DNA of 64,000 bases, from contig NZ_AP022568.1 in the NCBI RefSeq assembly GCF_010727605.1, positions 1,426,001 to 1,490,000 on the forward strand, written 5' to 3'. The position numbers were made by a program, and so were the translations under genes. The DNA comes from Mycobacterium simiae. Lineage in GTDB: Bacteria > Actinomycetota > Actinomycetes > Mycobacteriales > Mycobacteriaceae. This document shows, piece by piece, positions 54,680 to 63,200 of the stretch. Under the pieces are notes generated by a model. The model was not told the origin of the DNA. It searched no databases and worked only from the letters and a program-made list of their open reading frames with translations. Position 1 is the stretch's first letter. Each line of letters opens with the position of its first letter.

Positions 54680-54729
54680 GAGACGCACGCAGATCAATCT
54701 CTGCTAGATAGGCGCAAACAGGAGGCGCA

Positions 54730-56526
54730 GTGGCCAGTCACGCCAGCTCAAGGATCTCCAAGGTGCTCGTCGCCAACCGCGGCGAAATTGCTGTCCGGGT
54801 GATCCGCGCGGCCCGCGATGCGGGTCTGTCCAGCGTGGCGGTGTATGCCGAACCCGACGCCGACGCGCCGCACGTGCGGCTGGCCGACGAAGCGTTCGCC
54901 CTGGGGGGCCAGACGTCCGCGGAGTCCTACCTGGACTTCGGCAAGCTGCTCGACGCCGCGGCGAAATCGGGGGCTAACGCCGTCCACCCCGGGTACGGGT
55001 TCCTGTCGGAGAACGCCGACTTCGCCCAGGCGGTCCTCGACGCCGGCTTGATCTGGATCGGGCCCAGTCCGCAGTCCATCCGCGATCTCGGTGACAAGGT
55101 GACCGCTCGTCACATCGCGGCCCGCGCGCAGGCGCCGCTGGTGCCGGGAACCCCGGACCCGGTCAAGGACGCCGACGAAGTGGTCGCATTCGCCAAGGAA
55201 TACGGCGTCCCCGTCGCAATCAAGGCCGCCTTCGGTGGTGGTGGCCGCGGTATGAAGGTGGCCCGCACCCTCGAGGAAATCCCCGAGCTGTTCGAGTCGG
55301 CCACCCGTGAGGCCGTCGCCGCGTTCGGCCGCGGTGAGTGCTTCGTCGAGCGCTACCTGGACAAGCCCCGGCACGTGGAAGCACAGGTGATCGCCGACCA
55401 GCACGGCAACGTCATCGTCGCCGGGACCCGGGACTGCTCGCTGCAGCGCCGGTTCCAGAAGCTGGTCGAAGAAGCGCCCGCACCGTTCCTCACCGACGCG
55501 CAGCGCAAGGAGATCCACGAGTCCGCCAAGCGCATCTGCAAGGAAGCCGGTTACTACGGCGCCGGAACCGTCGAGTACCTGGTCGGCCAGGACGGGCTGA
55601 TCTCCTTCCTTGAGGTGAACACCCGCCTTCAGGTCGAGCACCCCGTCACCGAGGAGACCGCGGGCATCGACCTGGTGCTGCAACAGTTCAAGATCGCCAA
55701 CGGCGAGAAGCTCGACCTCACCGAGGACCCGACGCCGCGCGGCCATGCGATCGAGTTCCGGATCAACGGCGAGGACGCCGGACGCGGCTTCTTGCCCGCG
55801 CCCGGTCCGGTCACCCGCTACGACATCCCCACCGGCCCCGGGGTCCGGCTGGACTCCGGCGTGGAGGCAGGTTCGGTGATCGGCGGCCAATTCGACTCCA
55901 TGCTGTCCAAGCTGATCGTCTACGGGGCCACCCGCGAGGAGGCGCTGGCCCGCTCCCGCCGCGCCCTCGACGAGTTCCACGTCGAAGGCCTGGCCACCGT
56001 CATCCCGTTCCACCGGGCCGTGATCAGGGACCCCGCCTTCATCGGCGACGGCAACAGTTTTGCGGTGCACACCCGCTGGATTGAGACGGAGTGGGACAAC
56101 ACCATCGAGCCGTTCACCGCCGGCGAAGCGCTCGACGAGGAGGAGACCAGGCCGCGACAGAAGGTCGTGGTCGAGGTCAACGGCCGCCGGCTCGAGGTGT
56201 CGCTGCCGGGCGATCTGGCGCTGTCCAATGGTGGCGCCGCCGACCCTGCTGGTGTCATCCGCAAGAAGCCGAAGCCGCGAAAGCGGGGCGGGCACGCCGG
56301 CGCGGCCGCTTCCGGCGACGCGGTCACCGCACCCATGCAGGGCACCGTGGTCAAGGTCGCGGTCGAGGAGGGTCAGCAGGTGGCGGTCGGTGACCTGGTC
56401 GTGGTCCTCGAGGCGATGAAGATGGAGAACCCGGTCACCGCGCACAAAGAGGGCACCATCACCGGTCTAGCCGTCGAGGCCGGTGCGGCCATCACCCAAG
56501 GCACGGTGCTCGCCGAAATCAAGTAG
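54730..56526 (+). CDS. accA3: Acyl-CoA carboxylase alpha subunit AccA3 (biotin carboxylase + BCCP)
   Basis: A 598-residue protein joining biotin carboxylase (1-450: [41 protein letters not shown]) to a C-terminal biotin carrier domain with Lys564 in EAMKME. It is the shared alpha subunit for acetyl-, propionyl- and long-chain acyl-CoA carboxylases. GTG start preceded by AGGAGG. BirA, encoded nearby, would biotinylate Lys564. Confidence 0.96.
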   Translation: MASHASSRISKVLVANRGEIAVRVIRAARDAGLSSVAVYAEPDADAPHVRLADEAFALGGQTSAESYLDFGKLLDAAAKSGANAVHPGYGFLSENADFAQAVLDAGLIWIGPSPQSIRDLGDKVTARHIAARAQAPLVPGTPDPVKDADEVVAFAKEYGVPVAIKAAFGGGGRGMKVARTLEEIPELFESATREAVAAFGRGECFVERYLDKPRHVEAQVIADQHGNVIVAGTRDCSLQRRFQKLVEEAPAPFLTDAQRKEIHESAKRICKEAGYYGAGTVEYLVGQDGLISFLEVNTRLQVEHPVTEETAGIDLVLQQFKIANGEKLDLTEDPTPRGHAIEFRINGEDAGRGFLPAPGPVTRYDIPTGPGVRLDSGVEAGSVIGGQFDSMLSKLIVYGATREEALARSRRALDEFHVEGLATVIPFHRAVIRDPAFIGDGNSFAVHTRWIETEWDNTIEPFTAGEALDEEETRPRQKVVVEVNGRRLEVSLPGDLALSNGGAADPAGVIRKKPKPRKRGGHAGAAASGDAVTAPMQGTVVKVAVEEGQQVAVGDLVVVLEAMKMENPVTAHKEGTITGLAVEAGAAITQGTVLAEIK

Positions 56527-56720
56527 CTGACCAGCCAGGCAATCCTGGGAATCAGCTAAGAACAGTGTTGCTTCGCCCGCACCGGGAGTAGGGTGCTTGG
56601 CAGGTTGAGTTCACAGCCGCCCGGACGATGTCAGTGCCGCGCGGAAGGTGAATTCCCCACCGCATCGCTTCAGCGCTGGCACCGCCCACAGCACCCATCC
56701 TCGGCTGAGGGAGTGAAGCA

Positions 56721-57143
56721 ATGTCTGTGGCTCAATCCTGGCAGCACTGCCGAACGGCGCAATTCAGCGCCAGCTGGAGCAAGGCCGGCACCGTAATCAC
56801 CGTCGACGGCGAACTCGATGCCGCGAACTCCGATCAGCTCGTCGTCTACGTCGAGCGCAACGCCCGGCGAGCGACGCGCCTGATCCTTGATCTGCGTCGG
56901 TTGCAATTCATTGGCACAGCAGGCTTTTCAGCGCTGCACCGGATCAACGTGGGGTGCTCTGCGGCGCAGCTGAACTGGGCCATGGTGCCCAGCACTGCGG
57001 TCGAGCGGTTATTGCGGGTCTGCGACCCCGACGGCACCCTACCGGTCACGACGGCATTCGACGAGCCGCTGCTGAAGGAGACCGCGTGGGCAAGCGGCGG
57101 TCTGGCTCGCCCGCTACTCCAGCTGGTCACGGAGCCGCGATAG
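56721..57143 (+). CDS. STAS-domain anti-anti-sigma-like protein next to sigF
   Basis: A 140-residue protein with a STAS fold (VITVDGELDAANSDQLVVYV; LILDLRRLQFIGTAGFSALHRI). The usual phospho-acceptor site D/SSG reads GTAG, with Thr in the Ser position, so phosphorylation may be altered. It ends 30 bp inside the convergent sigF 3' end. A partner-switching role toward UsfX is inferred from position. Confidence 0.82.
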   Translation: MSVAQSWQHCRTAQFSASWSKAGTVITVDGELDAANSDQLVVYVERNARRATRLILDLRRLQFIGTAGFSALHRINVGCSAAQLNWAMVPSTAVERLLRVCDPDGTLPVTTAFDEPLLKETAWASGGLARPLLQLVTEPR

Positions 57144-57905
57144 CGACTTCGCCAGCAGCCGGGACACGTGCATCTGCGAGATGCCGACCCGTTCGGCGAT
57201 CTGCGTTTGGGTCATCGACTCGAAGAACCGGAGCACCAACACGGTTCGTTCGCGCTCGGGCAAGCTTTCCAGCAACGGTCGCAGCGCCTCCCGATCCTCG
57301 ATCCGGTCGATGCTGGCGTCGACGTCGCCCAGCGTGTCGGCGATGGCGCGGACGTCGTCATCGTCGCCGCCTCCCCCGCCGCTGTCGATAGACAACGTGT
57401 TGTAGGAGCTGCCGGCGACCAGGCCCTCGACGACCTCGGCGCGGTCCATGTCGAGCTCGGCCGCCAGTTCGGTGGCGGTCGGCGCCCGGCCCAGGCGCTG
57501 GGACAAATCGGCAGTGGCGCTACCGAGCCGCAGATGTAGCTCCTTGAGCCGCCGCGGCACCTTGACCGACCAACTGTTGTCCCGAAAGTGCCGGCGAACC
57601 TCGCCCATGATCGTCGGCACCGCGAACGACACGAAGTCCGAGCCCGTCTCGACGTCGAATCGCACCACGGCGTTGACCAGCCCCACCCGGGCGACTTGCA
57701 CCAAGTCGTCGCGAGGCTCGCCGCGGCCTTCGAATCGACGGGCGATGTGATCGGCCAGCGGCAAACACCGCTCGACGATCTTGTCCCGTTGACGCTGGAA
57801 TTCCGCCGAGTCCGGAGAAATGCTCGCCAGCTCACGGAACATGTCCGGAACGTCGGCGTATTCGTTAGGGCGCGAACCCGAACCGCCGTCAGCTTGCGCT
57901 GTCAC
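57114..57905 (-). CDS. sigF: Alternative sigma factor SigF
   Basis: A 263-residue sigma factor of the SigB/SigF group with regions 2 (LPLADHIARRFEGRGEPRDDLVQVARVGLVNAV), 3 and 4 (LPERERTVLVLRFFESMTQTQIAERVGISQMHVSRLL). It controls stationary-phase and stress genes. The GTG overlaps the usfX stop as GTGA, the usual usfX-sigF coupling. A Gly/Asp-rich insert separates regions 3 and 4. Confidence 0.95.
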   Translation of the reverse strand: MTAQADGGSGSRPNEYADVPDMFRELASISPDSAEFQRQRDKIVERCLPLADHIARRFEGRGEPRDDLVQVARVGLVNAVVRFDVETGSDFVSFAVPTIMGEVRRHFRDNSWSVKVPRRLKELHLRLGSATADLSQRLGRAPTATELAAELDMDRAEVVEGLVAGSSYNTLSIDSGGGGGDDDDVRAIADTLGDVDASIDRIEDREALRPLLESLPERERTVLVLRFFESMTQTQIAERVGISQMHVSRLLAKSLSRLRDQLE

Positions 57906-58339
57906 CGGCCAGCGGCCGCCCGTCGCGCTGTCAGCGTGATGCCGAAAACACTGCCGGTTTCGTTGGGTTCGCGGCCGTCATGGAACGTCTGGACGTCGTC
58001 GGCCAGCGACGTCAGCACATGCCAGCTGAAGCTGCCGGGCGATACCACATCGTGGGTATCGCATGCCGCGGACGCCTCCACCACCAGCTCGTTCTCGCGC
58101 GGGTCGACCACCACGACGAGCGTCGCGTCCGCGGTCGCCGACCGGATCAACCGGGTGCACACCTCGTCGACTGCGAGTCGCAGATCCGCCACCGCGTCGA
58201 AGTCCAGGTCTTCATAGGTACCGATCGCACCCACCAGCGTGCGCAGCATCGCCAGATTCTCCAGCCGTGCAGCAACATGCAGTTCGACGGCCCTGTGGCC
58301 GCGTTGACGCTTGTCAGGGCGCAAACCACCCTCGGTCAT
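57902..58339 (-). CDS. usfX: Anti-sigma F factor UsfX (RsbW-like)
   Basis: A 145-residue GHKL-type anti-sigma factor that holds SigF inactive. It shows LRLAVDEVCTRLI (N-box region) and PGSFSWHVLTSLADDV in the ATP-lid area. The ATG at 58339 gives the expected length; an earlier in-frame start would reach into the leader. It overlaps sigF by 4 bp. Confidence 0.92.
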   Translation of the reverse strand: MTEGGLRPDKRQRGHRAVELHVAARLENLAMLRTLVGAIGTYEDLDFDAVADLRLAVDEVCTRLIRSATADATLVVVVDPRENELVVEASAACDTHDVVSPGSFSWHVLTSLADDVQTFHDGREPNETGSVFGITLTARRAAAGR

Positions 58340-58551
58340 AGGGTCTCCCGGCAAAGTTTGACTCACACTACCCCTCGCATCGAGCGCACCTAAGGACGCT
58401 ACCGGCAACCCGGTTAGCCATGATCGCCGCCCGGGATGTCACTGGCTAAGCAGGCACCTCCTAGGAGCGGCGAACCCGACCTCGTGACCCCGTCGATGCG
58501 CCGACCGCTTAGCCCAGACACCCCGCAGGCACTGATCATGGTCTAGACCTG

Positions 58552-58577
58552 ATACCCACTAGGTCGGACCCATAACC
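58552..58577 (-). promoter_or_regulatory. Candidate SigF promoter upstream of usfX
   Basis: On the minus strand, GGTTAT and GGGTAT are separated by 14 bases, close to the mycobacterial SigF consensus (GGTTT, then GGGTAT). It lies between usfY and usfX, about 210 bp before the usfX start, consistent with SigF autoregulation. Confidence 0.62.
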
Positions 58578-58603
58578 TACGAATTTCCGCCGGTCTCGCG
58601 GGG

Positions 58604-58915
58604 TCAGCTGGCGGGACGCTGCCTGCTCACATCGGGGTGTTCGAGGTACCACTCGTTGAAGATCCGGCGGACCCGCCGGTGCTCGACGACCAGCCAGACC
58701 AAGCCGACAACCATCACCAGGATCCCGGAGACCCCGACGGTCATGCCCTCGTGCTGGTGTCCGCTGCCGAAGGCCGCGAGGCTGCCGCACACTCCGATGA
58801 CGCCGGCCACCACCATCAGGTAACCCGGCCAATGCAGCACATCGATCAACGATTCACCGGCGAGGGGCCGCGTTGTTCGTAAATGGTCGACGGGGTCGTG
58901 ATAGGTGTCTCCCAT
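58604..58915 (-). CDS. usfY: UsfY family membrane protein
   Basis: A 103-residue protein: N-terminal GDTYHDPVDHLRTTRPLAGES, two hydrophobic helices (about 33-50 and 60-80) and a basic C-terminus (EHRRVRRIFNEWYLEHPDVSR). UsfY is a SigF-regulon protein of unknown role. The ATG at 58915 has AGGAG close upstream; an earlier in-frame start is less likely. Confidence 0.85.
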   Translation of the reverse strand: MGDTYHDPVDHLRTTRPLAGESLIDVLHWPGYLMVVAGVIGVCGSLAAFGSGHQHEGMTVGVSGILVMVVGLVWLVVEHRRVRRIFNEWYLEHPDVSRQRPAS

Positions 58916-58945
58916 GGCAGCTCCTAGGGTCGCGCCTATCAATTG

Positions 58946-59329
58946 TTACAGCGCTAGCACCGGACCGGCAATGGCCGGAACCCCCATCGAAACGGTGATG
59001 ATCATCAGGGTCAGCAGAAACCAGCCGGCGCCGTGCCAGCCCCACCACGTCCCCGCACTGCGCCAGACCCGGTAGGTCCGCAGGAACGCCCACAATCCGG
59101 CCAGCAAGAGGATCACCGGCCCGCCGAACGCCAACAGAGTTCGCTGTGGCGCACCGCAAGCCGCAGTGTCTACTCCGGTGCCCGGACACGTGCTGACCCA
59201 CAGGGCGGCCAGCACGATGAAACCGACTGCCGCGGCCGCAGCCAGGACGGCGAAGCGGATGGCGGCGCGCACCTCCGAGTCTTCGTGGCCCAGGCGATCA
59301 CCACGTGATCGCTCATCGGCTTGTGGCAT
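58946..59329 (-). CDS. Membrane protein upstream of usfY
   Basis: A 127-residue protein with three hydrophobic helices and Trp-rich loops (TWWGWHGAGWF). It corresponds by position to Rv3289c. The ATG at 59329 is chosen because GGGAGG sits eight bases upstream; the in-frame ATG at 59347 would place that site inside the gene. It lies 30 bp before usfY and is likely in the same transcript. Confidence 0.8.
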   Translation of the reverse strand: MPQADERSRGDRLGHEDSEVRAAIRFAVLAAAAAVGFIVLAALWVSTCPGTGVDTAACGAPQRTLLAFGGPVILLLAGLWAFLRTYRVWRSAGTWWGWHGAGWFLLTLMIITVSMGVPAIAGPVLAL

Positions 59330-59464
59330 CTGAGAAACCTCCCGCATACCGAGTCCGTTTGGTGTTTCGTCCGCGACGCCTAATTAGTTACTGAAATTCC
59401 CGGGTGGAGTCGAGATAAACGAAGTACGAATTGCTTCTCATCGTCGCTGGGTACTATCTGACAC

Positions 59465-60136
59465 ATGCCAACGGCTAGGAGGCGGTTGTCCCCCGAGGAT
59501 CGACGCGCCGAACTGCTCGCTCTGGGTGCGGAGGTCTTTGGGAAGCGGCCTTACGACGAAGTCCGCATCGACGAGATCGCCGAGCGAGCCGGTGTTTCCC
59601 GTGCCCTGATGTACCACTATTTCCCCGACAAGCGGTCCTTCTTCGCCGCAGTCGTCAAGGACGAGGCCGACCGGCTGTACGAGGCCACCAACAAGCAGCC
59701 CGTCGCCGGACTGACCATGTTCGAAGAGGCGCGGATGGGCGTGCTGGCCTACATGGCCTACCACGAGCAGAATCCGGAGGCCGCCTGGGCGGCATACGTC
59801 GGCATGGGCCGCTCCGACCCCGACCTGCTGGGCGTCGAAGACGATGCCAAGAACCGTCAGTTGGAACTCATCATGACGCGCATCCACGAGGTCGTCGCCA
59901 AGGTTCCCGGGGCCAAGATCGAGCCGGACGTCGAGCGGCACCTGCGCGTCATCCTCAACGGCTGGATCGCGTTCACGTTCGAACTGTGCCGCCAGCGCAT
60001 CATGGACCCAACGGTGAGCGCCGAGCGACTGGCCGATGCGTGCGCGCATACGCTGCTCGACGCGATCACCCGGGTACCCGAAATTCCGCCGGAACTCGCG
60101 CACGCGATGGCGACCGCTCGGCATCAACCGCAATAG
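59465..60136 (+). CDS. TetR-family transcriptional regulator
   Basis: A 223-residue regulator with an N-terminal HTH (IDEIAERAGVSRALMYHYFPDKRSFFAAV) and a helical ligand domain. It matches the TetR gene that precedes lhr in M. tuberculosis (Rv3295). Ligand and targets are unknown. A TTGCTT/TACTAT pair just upstream is a weak promoter candidate. Confidence 0.92.
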   Translation: MPTARRRLSPEDRRAELLALGAEVFGKRPYDEVRIDEIAERAGVSRALMYHYFPDKRSFFAAVVKDEADRLYEATNKQPVAGLTMFEEARMGVLAYMAYHEQNPEAAWAAYVGMGRSDPDLLGVEDDAKNRQLELIMTRIHEVVAKVPGAKIEPDVERHLRVILNGWIAFTFELCRQRIMDPTVSAERLADACAHTLLDAITRVPEIPPELAHAMATARHQPQ

Positions 60137-60150
60137 GACCGCAATAGGAT

Positions 60151-60250
60151 TTTGTCGGTGCCTGTTGGCATAGGACTTTGTCGGTGCCTGTTGGCACAGG
60201 ACTTTGTCGGTGCCTGTTGGCACAGGACTTTGTCGGTGCCTGTTGGCACC
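60151..60250. repeat. Four tandem 26-bp repeats between the TetR gene and lhr
   Basis: Units of 26 bp begin at 60151, 60177, 60203 and 60229. The core TTTGTCGGTGCCTGTTGGCA is shared by all four, and the last two spacers are identical. It is intergenic, with no spacers of CRISPR type. It looks like a minisatellite (VNTR) locus. Confidence 0.92.
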
Positions 60251-60258
60251 ATGGCTAG

Positions 60259-63200
60259 GTGGGCACCGAAGCACTTGAGAAGTTCAGCGCGATCACGCGC
60301 GAGTGGTTCGGCAGCACCTTCTCCGCTCCCACCACCGCGCAAGCTGCGGCCTGGCAGGCCATCGCGGACGGCAATAACACGCTGGTCATCGCGCCAACCG
60401 GCTCCGGCAAGACCCTGGCGGCGTTCCTGTGGGCGTTGGACAGTCTCGCCGCGGCGGGCGAACGCCCGGCCGGCACACGCGTGCTGTACGTCTCGCCGCT
60501 CAAGGCGCTGGCGGTCGATGTCGAGCGCAACCTGCGCACCCCGCTGGCCGGTTTGACCCGCATCGCCGAACGCCACGGCCTGCCCCCGCCGGAGATCAGC
60601 GTCGGCGTCCGTTCCGGTGACACCCCGCCGCAGCGCCGCCGCCAGCTCGTCAATTCGCCTCCCGACGTGCTGATCACGACCCCGGAGTCGCTGTTCTTGA
60701 TGCTGACATCGGCCGCGCGCGAGACCTTGGCCGGAGTGCAGACGGTGATCGTCGACGAGATTCACGCCATCGCGGCCGGTAAGCGCGGGGCACACCTGGC
60801 GGTGTCCCTGGAGCGGTTGGACGCGCTGCGAGACGGGCCGCCCGCGCAGCGCATCGGATTGTCCGCGACCGTGCGTCCACCCGAGGAGCTGGCTCGTTTC
60901 CTGTCCGGACCGGCTCCCACCACGATAGTGGCGCCGCCGTCGGCCAAGCGCTTTGAGCTCACCGTGCAGGTGCCGGTGCCCGACATGGCCAACCTGACCG
61001 ACAACACAATCTGGCCCGATGTCGAATCCCGGCTTGTCGATCTGATCGAGGCGCACGGCTCGACCATCGTGTTCGCCAACTCGCGACGCCTGGCCGAGCG
61101 ACTTACCGCGCGGCTCAACGAAATTCACGCCGAACGCAGCGGCGTCGAACTCTCCGCACAAGCCAACCGCCAGGTGCCCGGCGGGGCGCCGGCACACATC
61201 ATGGGCAGTGGCCAGACCTACGGCGCCGACACGGTGCTGGCTCGCGCTCACCATGGGTCGGTCAGCAAGGAGCAGCGCGCCCTGGTCGAAGAGGACCTCA
61301 AACACGGGCTGCTCAAGGCGGTTGTGGCGACGTCGAGCCTGGAGTTGGGCATCGACATGGGGGCCGTCGATCTGGTGATCCAGGTGGAGGCTCCGCCGTC
61401 GGTGGCCAGCGGCCTGCAGCGCATCGGACGGGCCGGTCACCAGGTCGGTGAGGTTTCGCGCGGGGTGCTGTTTCCCAAGCACCGCACCGACCTGATCAGT
61501 TGTGCGGTCAGCGTGCAACGCATGCTGACCGGTCAGATCGAGACGATGCGGGTACCCACCAATCCGCTCGACATCCTTGCGCAGCAGACCGTCGCGGCGG
61601 CCGCGCTAGAGCCGCTCGATGCCGACCGGTGGTTCGAAACGGTGCGCCGCAGCGCCCCATTCGCGACCTTGCCGCGCAGCGTCTTCGAGGCGACCCTGGA
61701 TCTGCTGTCCGGTAAGTATCCGTCCACCGAATTCTCCGAGCTGCGGCCGCGGCTGGTCTACGATCGCGAAGCCGGCACGCTGACCGCGCGGCCCGGCGCG
61801 CAGCGGCTGGCGGTCACCTCCGGCGGCGCCATCCCGGACCGCGGCATGTTCACCGTCTACCTGGCCAGCGAGGCCGAAAAGCCCTCGCGGGTGGGCGAAC
61901 TCGACGAGGAAATGGTTTACGAGTCGCGGCCCGGTGACGTGATCTCGTTGGGAGCCACCAGCTGGCGGATCACCGAGATCACCCACGACCGAGTGCTGGT
62001 GATCCCAGCACCGGGACTCCCGGCACGGTTACCGTTCTGGCGTGGCGACGACGTGGGCCGGCCCGCGGAACTGGGCGCCGCGCTGGGCGCGTTCACCGGC
62101 GAACTGGCCGGCCTGGGTCGCGAAGAGTTCGAACGCCGTTGCGCTGAGCTGGGATTCAATGACTACGCGGCGGATAACCTGTGGGTGTTACTCGACGACC
62201 AGCGCAGCGCTACTGGGACCGTGCCCACCGATACCACCTTGGTGGTGGAGCGATTCCGCGACGAGTTGGGCGACTGGCGGGTGATCCTGCACTCCCCGTA
62301 CGGCCTGCGCGTGCACGGGCCGCTGGCGTTGGCGGTGGGCCGGCGACTGGCCGAACGCTACGGCATCGACGAGAAGCCGACCGCCTCCGACGACGGCATC
62401 GTGGTGCACCTACCCGACACTCTGGACGAAACGCCCAACGGTGCAGAACTTTTCGTTTTCGACGCCGACGAGATCGACCCGATCGTCACCGCCGAAGTGG
62501 GCGGCTCGGCATTGTTCGCCTCGCGGTTCCGGGAATGCGCGGCCCGCGCGCTGCTGCTGCCCCGCCGCCACCCCGGGCGCCGCTCGCCACTGTGGCACCA
62601 GCGCCAGCGCGCCGCCCAATTGCTGGACGTAGCGCGCAAATATCCGGACTTCCCGATCGTGCTGGAAACGGTCCGGGAATGCCTGCAGGATGTGTACGAC
62701 GTGCCCGCCTTGGTCGATCTGATGACCGGCATCGCCAACCGCCGGGTACGGGTGCTCGAGGCCGAGACGGCCAAGCCGTCACCGTTCGCCGCCTCGCTGC
62801 TTTTCGGCTACGTCGGCGCGTTCATGTACGAGGGCGACTCACCGCTGGCCGAGCGCCGCGCGGCGGCCCTGTCGCTGGACAGCTCACTGCTGGCCGAGCT
62901 GCTGGGCCGGGTGGAACTGCGTGAGCTGCTCGACCCCGACGTAGTGAGCACGACCGGCCGCCAGCTCCAGCATTTGTCCGCCGACCGCGCCGCCCGGGAT
63001 GCCGAGGCCGTCGCCGACCTGCTGCGGCTGCTGGGCCCGCTGACCGAAGACGAGATCGCCGAGCGCGCAGCCACCGCCGACGGCACCGACATCGGCGGCT
63101 GGCTGGAAGGTCTGCGCGCCGCCCGGCGCGCGCTGACCGTCTCGTTCGCCGGCCGCACCTGGTGGGTAGCCATCGAGGACATCGGCCGGCTGCGCGACGG

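Noticed and set aside
54748..56445. A 565-residue open frame antisense to accA3
   Set aside because: Shadow frame caused by high GC at third codon positions; accA3 is unmistakable.
60151..60250. CRISPR array
   Set aside because: Repeats are directly adjacent with no unique spacers.
60124..61518. A 464-residue frame antisense to lhr
   Set aside because: It covers helicase motifs of lhr on the other strand and has repetitive, unnatural protein sequence.
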